64,000 bases of DNA from Flavobacteriales bacterium. Its GTDB lineage: Bacteria > Bacteroidota > Bacteroidia > Flavobacteriales > UBA1820. Under the pieces are notes generated by a model. It was not told where the DNA came from and ran no database searches. It saw only the letters and a program-made list of their open reading frames with translations. Location: contig QALN01000014.1 in assembly GCA_003150615.1 (NCBI GenBank), forward strand, positions 1 to 64,000, written 5' to 3'. The position numbers and the translations under genes are program-made. Below are positions 46,625 to 55,138 of this stretch, piece by piece (the first letter of the stretch is position 1; each line of letters begins with the position of its first letter).

Positions 46625-47446
46625 TCACTGCAAAATACGTTCAATCTTCTTATCTTCAAATTTTAACAAATCGTTAGTAACTTTTACCAATTTCTCTTTT
46701 TCTGAATGAATCATACTTACTTCAGATATTCTTCGCATACAAACATTCTCCAATTCGGATTGTAAAAGGTTTGAGTTTGCCAAACTTTCTAATTCCTTCA
46801 AGAAGTCGCTTATTATAATATTATTATTCTTTATATGGAGCTTATTAAATTCTCGAATAGAATTTACAATATATGATTCAACCTCATTTCCTTGTTCGAT
46901 TTCCTTCATTAGACGGCAAATTAAAATTAAGTCATTAACAAAACCACCATATTCACGTAATATATCATTATAGCAATCTGAGTATGCAACTTCTTCCTTT
47001 TTTTTGTATTCACCGGAAAAATACAAGTCAAAACTATAACCTTGCATTTCTATATTCTTATTTAACAGCATCAACCGAACAATTGCTCCTTGGTAATTAC
47101 CTAATGCCATTTCATTTGCAGCAACAATAGTTCCTTGAAAGTCCAAAATGCGATAATTATCATCCAATTGCTTTCTCAATCCATCAAACCATTCTTTTTT
47201 GACTTGATATTGTAATATCTTGTTTTGTGACTTTCGGATTTCTTCATTATCCTCTTTATTCCACATTCTTGTGCGATATAAAATAAACATAGGAATAACG
47301 GCACCAACAAAAGCTCCATAAAATCCCAACCAACCATCAATACTGCCATTAACAGTTAGTCCTAACGATTTACCCAGTATAATATAGTTTATCAGTATTG
47401 GTGATATTAAAAGTATCACAATGACAAGCCAATCTTTTCTTTTCAT
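46625..47446 (-). CDS. Hypothetical membrane-anchored protein, AT-rich
   Basis: The 273-residue protein has two N-terminal membrane segments (LVIVILLISPILINYIILG and GWLGFYGAFVGAVIPMFILY) and a long helical cytoplasmic part with many Asn, Glu and Lys (YQVKKEWFDGLRKQLDDNY). No family was recognised. The gene is clearly more AT-rich than its neighbours lysS, EamA and the CoA transferase, which suggests recent acquisition. It is divergent from the CoA transferase gene. Confidence 0.75.
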   Translation of the reverse strand: MKRKDWLVIVILLISPILINYIILGKSLGLTVNGSIDGWLGFYGAFVGAVIPMFILYRTRMWNKEDNEEIRKSQNKILQYQVKKEWFDGLRKQLDDNYRILDFQGTIVAANEMALGNYQGAIVRLMLLNKNIEMQGYSFDLYFSGEYKKKEEVAYSDCYNDILREYGGFVNDLILICRLMKEIEQGNEVESYIVNSIREFNKLHIKNNNIIISDFLKELESLANSNLLQSELENVCMRRISEVSMIHSEKEKLVKVTNDLLKFEDKKIERILQ

Positions 47447-47490
47447 TACTCTTTATTTTTAAGTTCTTAATAAAGATAGATATTATTTTG

Positions 47491-47498
47491 TAATTTTG
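47491..47498 (+). promoter_or_regulatory. Putative -7 box of the CoA transferase gene
   Basis: TAATTTTG fits TAnnTTTG, about 107 nt before the start codon. Confidence 0.4.
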
Positions 47499-47604
47499 CA
47501 TCGTTTTTTGCCCCCGTCTGGCCATACCGCGCCATGACGTCCGGCGCATACCGAACAAGATGAGTTTCAACACAAAACAACAATAAAAAATAAAAAAATT
47601 TATC

Positions 47605-49101
47605 ATGTCTTACAAAATTATCTCGGCAGAAGAGGCCGCATCCCACATCCACAACGGTGATAACGTGGGTTTCAGCGGGTTCACTGCGGCAGGTAGCCCT
47701 AAAGCCGTGAGCGAAGCGCTGGCGAAAAAAGCAATCGAAAAACATGAAAAAGGAATCCCGTTCCAGGTAGGCGTATTTTCCGGAGCATCCACTTCGGACC
47801 ATCTGGACGGTGCTCTGGCCCGCGCCAAAGCCATAAAGTTCCGTACGCCGTACCAGTCGAACAAAGACCTGCGCAACGCCCTGAACAAAGGTGAGGCACA
47901 GTATTTCGACTACCACCTCTCGCAGCTGGCACAGGACATCCGTTACGGTTTTCTGGGCGATATAGACATAGCCGTTATCGAAGCCTGCGACATAACCGAA
48001 GACGGCGAGATAACCCTCACTTCAGGCGTCGGAAACACACCCACATACGCACGCCTTGCCAAAAGGATCATAATAGAGCTGAACAGCTATCATCCTAAAG
48101 CACTTCGCGGTTTCCACGACCTTTACGAACCGGCCGATCCGCCTATGCGCCGCGAAATACCCATTTACAAACCGTCGGACCGCATAGGAACAACTACCGT
48201 CAAAGTCGACCCGGCTAAAATACTCGGTATCGTCGAGACTAACGTTTCGGACGGAGTGGGAGCTTTCTCGCCATTGGACGAAACGACCATGCGCATAGGA
48301 CAGAACGTAGCCAATTTCCTGGCCGGAGAGATGAAAGCCGGACGCATACCTTCTTCGTTCCTGCCGATACAATCCGGTGTGGGCAACATAGCCAATGCGG
48401 TACTCGGATGCCTCGGAGAAAACGAGGACATACCTCCGTTTGAAATGTACACCGAAGTGATACAGGACGCCGTAGTCGGTCTGATGAAGGAAGGCCACTG
48501 CAAATTCGCCAGCGGATGCTCGCTCACCCTCAGCGCCGATGCCATGGCACAGGTTTACTCGGACATAGACTTCTTCCGCGACAAAATAGTACTCCGCCCG
48601 CAGGAGTTGTCCAACAACCCAGAAATAGTGCGCCGACTCGGCCTTATCACCATAAATACGGCTATCGAAGCGGATATATTCGGCAACATCAACTCAACCC
48701 ACATCATGGGTAAGAAGATGATGAACGGCATAGGCGGATCGGGCGACTTTACCCGAAACGCGTACCTGTCCATCTTCACCACCCCGTCGACTGCCAAAGG
48801 CGGCAACATTTCCGCATTCGTACCTATGGTGGCTCACCAGGACCACTCGGAGCACTCCGTAAAAGTCATCATAAGCGAATACGGTGTGGCCGACCTGCGC
48901 GGAAAATCGCCTATGCAGCGCGCTCAGGAGATAATCGAAAACGTGGTGCATCCGGACTACAAGCAACTTCTGTGGGACTATGTAAAAGCCACACAGGGAT
49001 GCCACACTCCGGAATGCCTGAACACTGCCCTTTCGTTCCACATAGCGTTCGAAAAGTACGGCGACATGCGCAAGGCTGAACCGTGCCAGTGCTCCAAATA
49101 A
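47605..49101 (+). CDS. Acetyl-CoA hydrolase/transferase family protein, probable succinate-CoA transferase
   Basis: The 498-residue protein matches the acetyl-CoA hydrolase/transferase family: an N-terminal NVGFSGFTAAGSPKAV segment, GVGNTPTYARLAKR, GSGDFTRNAYLS and the C-terminal SEYGVADLRGKSP motif. Members move CoA between acetate or propionate and succinate. Because methylmalonyl-CoA mutase is also encoded in the window, propionyl-CoA:succinate CoA transfer in the succinate-propionate fermentation is a likely role; acetate:succinate transfer is the alternative. Cytosolic, single gene with a terminator. Confidence 0.92.
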   Translation: MSYKIISAEEAASHIHNGDNVGFSGFTAAGSPKAVSEALAKKAIEKHEKGIPFQVGVFSGASTSDHLDGALARAKAIKFRTPYQSNKDLRNALNKGEAQYFDYHLSQLAQDIRYGFLGDIDIAVIEACDITEDGEITLTSGVGNTPTYARLAKRIIIELNSYHPKALRGFHDLYEPADPPMRREIPIYKPSDRIGTTTVKVDPAKILGIVETNVSDGVGAFSPLDETTMRIGQNVANFLAGEMKAGRIPSSFLPIQSGVGNIANAVLGCLGENEDIPPFEMYTEVIQDAVVGLMKEGHCKFASGCSLTLSADAMAQVYSDIDFFRDKIVLRPQELSNNPEIVRRLGLITINTAIEADIFGNINSTHIMGKKMMNGIGGSGDFTRNAYLSIFTTPSTAKGGNISAFVPMVAHQDHSEHSVKVIISEYGVADLRGKSPMQRAQEIIENVVHPDYKQLLWDYVKATQGCHTPECLNTALSFHIAFEKYGDMRKAEPCQCSK

Positions 49102-49123
49102 TCACGGAAAAATACATACGGAA

Positions 49124-49153
49124 AAAAACTCCCGCAAAAGCGGGAGTTTTTTT
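49124..49153. terminator. Bidirectional terminator after the CoA transferase gene
   Basis: Stem AAAAACTCCCGC / GCGGGAGTTTTT with loop AAAA and flanking A and T runs; serves the CoA transferase and the convergent sirtuin gene. Confidence 0.9.
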
Positions 49154-49197
49154 ATTTCTACAGGGCGCGCCAGCCACACCTTAATACTCTAACTCTA

Positions 49198-49896
49198 TCA
49201 AACGAATTTGTCAGCCAGCAACGAGGCCAGACGTGGCATTCCCTCGGCAGACTTCATCCTTATCACTTCCAGATCATGCCCGTAACCGTGCATGTCCGGA
49301 GCGTTGGGATCGACCAAAAACACAGGGACACGCTCCCCGACATAATGTATGAGCGAGGCAGCCGGATATACAGCCAGAGAAGTTCCCGCTATGACGAATA
49401 TATCGGCGCCGGAGACTATCTTCGACGCACGGTCGAACATCGGCACGGCTTCACCGAAAAACACCACGTGCGGACGGGCAAGCGCGCCGTCAGGCGCGCG
49501 CAGGTCTTTCGGCTGCTCCCATCCGTCGAACGGGAACAATACGTCAGGGTTATCCTGGCTGCGGAGCATGTTCAATTGACCGTGCAGATGCGTGACATCG
49601 GTCGAACCTGCCCTCTCGTGCAGGTCGTCTATGTTCTGCGTTACTACCGACACATCGAAATACTTTTCCAACCCAGCTATGGCCAGATGGCCCGCGTTAG
49701 GCTTTTTTTCCATTACTTCGCGGCGGCGGATGTTGTAGAAATCTATGACCGTATCGCGGTTTTTCCGCAGGGCTTCAGGGGTGCATACGTCCTCTATACG
49801 GTATTTGTCCCACAGTCCGTCGGAATCGCGGAAAGTCGAAATGCCGCTATCGGCGCTCACCCCGGCTCCGGTAAATACTACGAGTTTCTTTTTCAT
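49198..49896 (-). CDS. Sir2 family NAD-dependent protein deacylase (CobB-like, zinc Cys absent)
   Basis: The 232-residue sirtuin has GAGVSADSGISTFRD (NAD binding), TQNIDDLHERAG, catalytic His in HLHG, and GTSLAVYPAA. The class III Tyr-x-x-Arg pair is present in FYNIRRREV, which favours removal of succinyl or malonyl groups over acetyl. The two CxxC zinc-binding pairs normally found after HG are missing: no Cys occurs between HLHG and VVFFGE. Cytosolic, single gene convergent with the CoA transferase. Confidence 0.92.
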   Translation of the reverse strand: MKKKLVVFTGAGVSADSGISTFRDSDGLWDKYRIEDVCTPEALRKNRDTVIDFYNIRRREVMEKKPNAGHLAIAGLEKYFDVSVVTQNIDDLHERAGSTDVTHLHGQLNMLRSQDNPDVLFPFDGWEQPKDLRAPDGALARPHVVFFGEAVPMFDRASKIVSGADIFVIAGTSLAVYPAASLIHYVGERVPVFLVDPNAPDMHGYGHDLEVIRMKSAEGMPRLASLLADKFV

Positions 49897-50025
49897 GCCT
49901 ATCGGGATTTTTTACAAAGCATCGTGTAAATATACATCAAAAGACGCCACGAAAACATGCGGATACGTTTTATGATTTTTGCAAACCCGGCCTTGGAAAT
50001 CCCTACCCGATGCTATCTTCCCGCA

Positions 50026-52944
50026 TCAATCTTCCACACAACGGACAAAGCAGGCATCAGAACCGATATCGTGAATCAAATTGCTAACGGCCAAATTATT
50101 AAAATCAAACGTAAAATAATTGAAGTCCCACCCTATGATATTTGACGAAGGGCCGCCCTGTTCTTTTAGCCAATAAGCGGCCCCGGGACGCATATAAAGG
50201 TCGTAAAACAGGGGACGATCGTCGACAATACGTTGGGTGGCATTCGCATACTTGAGTACCGCAGTTTTCCCTCCGTTGGAATTGATACGGCGGCCGTACC
50301 CCGATGCTCCGATAGGAAAAAACAAACTGCGTCCTTCGTATCCCGGTGTTTCCGAACGGTTATACACGAACGTACCGCGCATGCCGTATCCCAAGCCTTC
50401 AGAGTCGTTCTCTCCGTTAGGATCGTACCTGTATCCGTACACTTCGTCTATATCGGAGAGCGTTTCGGTGGCGTCGTTGCCGTACAACACGCCGTAGGCT
50501 TGTTCGATTTCATCGGTATCCTGCAGAATTTTATAGTCATCATAAGTGGCTACGGAAACCTTTTTCCCATTTATCACAGGGTCGGAAAAACTGCCCCAGG
50601 AGTCGTACGACGTTATTTCACCCCACAGCTTCATGTCATTCGTACCCGCGATTTTAAACAATGTGGCTGAATGGTCGAGAAAATCGCCCGGACTTACATT
50701 AATCCATAGCGGTTTGTCATTCACGTTGTTCGTGGAGGCGATAGGCTGACTCCAGTTACGGAATTTGAACATGGAGCCTTCATCCACCGGACTTGCTGTC
50801 TCCTGCGTACCGGTACGCATGTTGCAGGCGTGCCATTTCCTGCCGTTTTCGACAAGGGCGACGGGAGATTCTCCCTGCCGCACGAAAATCAGGTGCCGGC
50901 AGCTATAATTATTATAATCGACACATATGATAGCAAAGCGCGATTCGTTCTCGCCGCACGGACCTTTGAACTTGACGGTAAAATCGATAGGGGAGCCTGT
51001 GCTTCCGCGTACGGTATCCGCGCCGAGGTCGATAAAGTGCCTGTCTCCGCGAACTACGTAGGCTTTCCATGCGCCGTCGGACTTAAGCGTCTGGAAACTG
51101 GTAGCCGACTCATACGGCAATATTTTCAACACCACGTGAAACGGACTGGTGCCGTTGTGCCTGCGCCAAATACCCTTCGGGTTCACTATACGCCGCGACT
51201 GCAGAATGGTTGCGTTCTTCTCAATGGTACGCATTTCGTTCGTCGAGGTATTCCTCAATACCGCAGTGAACTTTACAACTGCTTTACGCCGATAGGCAAC
51301 ATAAGGATTGTTGCCGGTATAGCCTGTCGATATTATCATCTGCTTGGCACGTGTGTACATCGGCAGGTTGAAAACATACGTATCTCCCTTGCGCGACATA
51401 GTGAAAGTACCGTCATCCTTATTATCGGCATCGACCAGCTTGCCGTCTTTGTAATAAACCCTGTTTCCCCTGTTGTTTTCGTTGTAATACGCTTCATTTG
51501 TGGTCGAGGACGGGATAACGGTCAAGTTCGTTTTCCTCAAGGAAAGAAAACCGTTCCACGGGTTCACTGGCGCGCCAGGCGTCACCTCAGGGTCCAGCTG
51601 TTGCCTGTAATCCAAACCGTTCTTGATAGCATTGTGCGGAGCCCAGGCATTCGAGTCGATTACCGCCTGGAGGCTCACCAGTTCATGCCCTTCAGAATTT
51701 ATCTTCAGGGGCAACATCATTCCGTGATTGTAGAGATAGGAAATGTAATATGGATTCGGCACCTGAATATCCGGGGTTTCCTCCTCGTAGTCTATATGCC
51801 AGTCAGCATCGTTGGCGAAACGATTGAACTTCAGCGTCAGTTTGTAATGGAAGTTGCGTTCGGCATCGTAGTTCGTCGAGGTGTTTTTACCGAGCATAAA
51901 GCGGTACACGATAGGGCCGGAACCTACACGCTCAGGGTTGATGGAACGATAATACCCCTGCACCTCTATATAGGTTCCGTAGGGCATGTTGTCTTTTTCT
52001 TTGTATTCCAGGTTTTTATCCTGCGCCTTGTTTTCCCCATCTCCCTGCATGTTCTCGTAAAAGAAAAGCGCTTGTGCGGTTTGCGAATGTGCGTGGACGC
52101 TAAGCGAATCCGTATTCTCGTCATACGGATAATAAGGGCGTCCTTTGGTGATACACGCCGGCCAGTTCTCGTCGAAAGCCTCTCCTTCGGTACCGTACGA
52201 TATCGCCTCGCCATCGGTGATGAGGCTGTCTTTGTCCGTAACGGTGTTTTTGTTTCCCAACAGGCATGACCTAGGGATGTCTTTTATCCTGACGGATTTA
52301 ATGTAAACGAACACGCCTTCTTCTAGCAGCGAACCGTCGTACGCAACCGTCACTTTCGATGCCGCACGGCGTATCCAGGCATGCAGGGACATGCTCTTTT
52401 GGTTGATAGTAAGCAAAGGGGCCTCGTCGCTTTTGGCATCAGACGAGCCGAAATGCCCGAACATCTGGCCGTTTGCGCCGATATTGGCGCTGTTCCATCC
52501 GAAGGATATGTTCTTAAGCCCGGCGACGGTCTTTATCGAATCCGAATAGGACGCCAGATCGCCCATGTTGGCCACAGCATAGATATAATAACGTCCGTAA
52601 GGTACTGTCAGTTTGAACGTTGCGCGTTTGGTCGTCTGTTCTGTGGCGGAACCTTCCCTTTTTTCATCGGTCGTGGCATAGTCCGAAAGCGCATATTTAC
52701 CGGCTAACTTTCCGTCCGTACCGTACAACAGAACGCAAAGGCTCCCTATATCATTTATCGCATTGCCGGCCGATCTGGTTTTACCCAGCGTAGAGGCTGA
52801 CAGCGGTTTGAACTCGACGGTTGCGCTAACGCAGCTTTCACCCTCGCCTATTTCCCCGCCGGAATTCCGCAGGTCATCCTTCATGCACGAAGTAATGACA
52901 GCAAGCAATATACATAAAGAGCCGTATATTATATTGCGTTTCAT
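50026..52944 (-). CDS. Large fimbrial lipoprotein, probable tip subunit (DUF4906-type)
   Basis: The 972-residue protein has lipobox AVITSC, then a fimbrillin-like N-terminal region with LCVLLYGTDGKLAG and a candidate trypsin-like cleavage site GKTRSAG. Beta-rich domains follow, ending in a large C-terminal domain (residues about 640-972) with an aromatic-rich end. It matches the large tip or adhesin proteins at the 3' end of Mfa/Fim operons. It is the last gene of a six-gene minus-strand operon, 61 nt after the preceding gene. It is probably exposed at the fimbrial tip. Confidence 0.82.
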   Translation of the reverse strand: MKRNIIYGSLCILLAVITSCMKDDLRNSGGEIGEGESCVSATVEFKPLSASTLGKTRSAGNAINDIGSLCVLLYGTDGKLAGKYALSDYATTDEKREGSATEQTTKRATFKLTVPYGRYYIYAVANMGDLASYSDSIKTVAGLKNISFGWNSANIGANGQMFGHFGSSDAKSDEAPLLTINQKSMSLHAWIRRAASKVTVAYDGSLLEEGVFVYIKSVRIKDIPRSCLLGNKNTVTDKDSLITDGEAISYGTEGEAFDENWPACITKGRPYYPYDENTDSLSVHAHSQTAQALFFYENMQGDGENKAQDKNLEYKEKDNMPYGTYIEVQGYYRSINPERVGSGPIVYRFMLGKNTSTNYDAERNFHYKLTLKFNRFANDADWHIDYEEETPDIQVPNPYYISYLYNHGMMLPLKINSEGHELVSLQAVIDSNAWAPHNAIKNGLDYRQQLDPEVTPGAPVNPWNGFLSLRKTNLTVIPSSTTNEAYYNENNRGNRVYYKDGKLVDADNKDDGTFTMSRKGDTYVFNLPMYTRAKQMIISTGYTGNNPYVAYRRKAVVKFTAVLRNTSTNEMRTIEKNATILQSRRIVNPKGIWRRHNGTSPFHVVLKILPYESATSFQTLKSDGAWKAYVVRGDRHFIDLGADTVRGSTGSPIDFTVKFKGPCGENESRFAIICVDYNNYSCRHLIFVRQGESPVALVENGRKWHACNMRTGTQETASPVDEGSMFKFRNWSQPIASTNNVNDKPLWINVSPGDFLDHSATLFKIAGTNDMKLWGEITSYDSWGSFSDPVINGKKVSVATYDDYKILQDTDEIEQAYGVLYGNDATETLSDIDEVYGYRYDPNGENDSEGLGYGMRGTFVYNRSETPGYEGRSLFFPIGASGYGRRINSNGGKTAVLKYANATQRIVDDRPLFYDLYMRPGAAYWLKEQGGPSSNIIGWDFNYFTFDFNNLAVSNLIHDIGSDACFVRCVED

Positions 52945-53005
52945 ATCGTCTGCCGTTTTAACAAATAAATCCTCTCTTTTCTATCTTTTTATATTTCCCG
53001 GCCAA

Positions 53006-54124
53006 TCAGTCCAATCCGAAAATAGGGTCGAGAATCACTTCTCCGTAGGGTTCCACATCGACCGCCCAGTTTATTTCACCTTTGCCACGGATTGTGGCAT
53101 GGACCACGACATGCGTATTCCGCGGCAACTGGGGCAGGTTCGTAAAATACTCGTTCTTTTGCTGCGTGCCGCCGTATTCGGCCAGCGATATGCTCATGGA
53201 ATAGTTCAGCCTGGTACCGTCTTGTCCGGTGTTACCTGCCGGATCCAGATATTTGCTCTCCAGCAAATAAACAGGCTCAAGTACTTTTTCCGCGCCGGAG
53301 GTCAGAGTCACAGCATCGTCATACGTCCGCTTAAAAGTGTAATATCCGTTGTTATCTCCTGACGATGGCACGTCGTACTCCGTAATTTCCCTTATACCGT
53401 CTTCATCCACCGTGTACCGGGTATTTTTTGGCATATAATATTCCTTACGGAGTATCTTGTCGACCGTTAGCCCCGAAAGTGTCAACGGCTGCCCGCTTTC
53501 GTTCGTTATCATAAAAGAGAACTTCACGGCAGCGCGAGTGATGAAAAGCCTGCACGATCTGTCTTCCGCCGGCATCCATATCTTGTGACATTCACTCATG
53601 GGCAACGGGCCGGCCAGCTCCTCCGACGATCCGCTAAGGCCGATAGTCAGACCGGCAATATCGTCCGACGGGAAAATATCACCCTTTTCCAGAGCGCTAA
53701 AATCGAAATCGGGCAATCGCGGTAAAACGACGTCTTCCGGCAGTCCGTTCTTTATCGTAGTCAGCCCTTCGTTGGCGAACAGATATATGCGTTTGGATTC
53801 GTTTGCAACCACTTTGAAACTCGCATCTTCGTATACCTCGGCAGCTTTTTCGATATCCAGGAAACGGTTGTGTTCGACCGTCCCGTCAGGGCGCACCACG
53901 ATAATGCGCAAAGTCTGCATTTTCTCATCGTCGGTAGCAGCTATCGTATAGTCGTCAAAAGCGCGCGCAGCGGATGAGGACACGCCTGACAGACAAACGC
54001 TGACATTGAGATTTGCCATGACAGCATGTCCACCCGGAACAGGTTCTTCGTCCAATGTCCGTGTGCATCCTGCGATGAGAAAAAACGCAAACAACGATAT
54101 GACGTTATACACAAGCCGTCTCAT
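53006..54124 (-). CDS. Fimbrial accessory lipoprotein (fimbrillin-like)
   Basis: The 372-residue protein has lipobox FFLIAGC and the fimbrillin pattern: an N-terminal beta domain with LRIIVVRPDGTVEHNR and IYLFANEGLTTI, and a C-terminal domain ending in WAVDVEPYGEVILDP. It is an accessory or minor subunit of the Mfa-type fimbria, starting one base after the upstream gene's end, so translation is coupled. Assignment to a specific Mfa subunit is not possible by eye. Confidence 0.8.
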   Translation of the reverse strand: MRRLVYNVISLFAFFLIAGCTRTLDEEPVPGGHAVMANLNVSVCLSGVSSSAARAFDDYTIAATDDEKMQTLRIIVVRPDGTVEHNRFLDIEKAAEVYEDASFKVVANESKRIYLFANEGLTTIKNGLPEDVVLPRLPDFDFSALEKGDIFPSDDIAGLTIGLSGSSEELAGPLPMSECHKIWMPAEDRSCRLFITRAAVKFSFMITNESGQPLTLSGLTVDKILRKEYYMPKNTRYTVDEDGIREITEYDVPSSGDNNGYYTFKRTYDDAVTLTSGAEKVLEPVYLLESKYLDPAGNTGQDGTRLNYSMSISLAEYGGTQQKNEYFTNLPQLPRNTHVVVHATIRGKGEINWAVDVEPYGEVILDPIFGLD

Positions 54125-54125
54125 C

Positions 54126-55136
54126 TTACATTTCCGAATCGTTAAGCCGGACCGTCCAGTCGTTTATCTTGATATAAGTTTTTATCCACGCACCGTCTTC
54201 GTCGAGGAAAAAAAACAGGGACCATTCGCTTTCGCGGTCGAGAAACTCCTGAGGGTCCATCTGCGCATAAAGCTCGCTTTTTAGCAACAACAGGTAATTG
54301 TTCAGAGGAATATTTATCACCTCGCTCTTGTCGGAAGCGCGGCGGACGATCAGCCTCGGGCTGTTTTTAGTCATCAGGCGCGAAGTCGAAAACTCGGCAT
54401 ACGCCACGAAAACTTCACTGCCTCCATCCGTTACGCCGGCCGATCCCTGCCCTTTCGCCCATGGCGAGTAGACGACATCTCCGTTTGGTATCAGGTCGTT
54501 GTTCCATGCGAAGAGCGTATTGTCATCCGTAATGCCGAACTCGAAATCCTTGGGATTTACCGGATCGCCGTTCATCTGCTGGAGCACTACGCGGATGTTG
54601 TTCGTATTCTTCCTCATCTCCACAGTCCCCTTGTTGTACATATCGGAGGTTCCAAGCGTAAGACTTCCCCAGAACAGGTCATGCAGCCTGTCCTGCAACG
54701 GCGTTGTAAAGCCTATGTCCATAGCCACCTTAATGTCTTCCAACTTCACGCCTTCGCCAGGAGCCGACGGTACGAATACGAACGAACTCTTGTCGCAGGC
54801 CATTCCGCCGTAGGCGACGAAACGATACGTTCCCGGTTCAAGGTCCAACTGCATGCGATACGTCTCATCCTGCAATTCCGGCCCCATAACGGTACGCGTA
54901 CCGACATAATCGCCCTTGCCGTCGTAAATAAGGAGCGTCAGACAGTCTACTTTCTTCGGAAATGCGTTGGCATATTCCATGTTGTAATCATAGATGAAAC
55001 GCAGGGACACTCCGTGAGGACACGGGCTCAGATCCTCGTATATGCTTTCGCAAGACGACAATGAAAAGACTGTCAGCACGATTCCGAACACCATACCGAC
55101 AAGTCTCACAATCCTGTTTCGTTCCCGTTTACGCAT
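54126..55136 (-). CDS. FimB/Mfa2 family fimbrial anchor lipoprotein
   Basis: The 336-residue protein carries the Mfa2/FimB signature at its lipid-anchored start: SLSSCESIYEDLSPCPHGVSL with FIYDYNMEYANAF, followed by LTLLIYDGKGDYVGTR. The family anchors the fimbrial shaft in the outer membrane and limits its length. It starts 2 nt after the end of the major subunit gene. A C-terminal beta region ends in DGAWIKTYIKINDWTVR. Confidence 0.9.
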   Translation of the reverse strand: MRKRERNRIVRLVGMVFGIVLTVFSLSSCESIYEDLSPCPHGVSLRFIYDYNMEYANAFPKKVDCLTLLIYDGKGDYVGTRTVMGPELQDETYRMQLDLEPGTYRFVAYGGMACDKSSFVFVPSAPGEGVKLEDIKVAMDIGFTTPLQDRLHDLFWGSLTLGTSDMYNKGTVEMRKNTNNIRVVLQQMNGDPVNPKDFEFGITDDNTLFAWNNDLIPNGDVVYSPWAKGQGSAGVTDGGSEVFVAYAEFSTSRLMTKNSPRLIVRRASDKSEVINIPLNNYLLLLKSELYAQMDPQEFLDRESEWSLFFFLDEDGAWIKTYIKINDWTVRLNDSEM

Positions 55137-55138
55137 TT

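Noticed and set aside
50830..52269. 479-codon plus-strand frame
   Set aside because: Shadow antisense to the large fimbrial tip gene; no domain.
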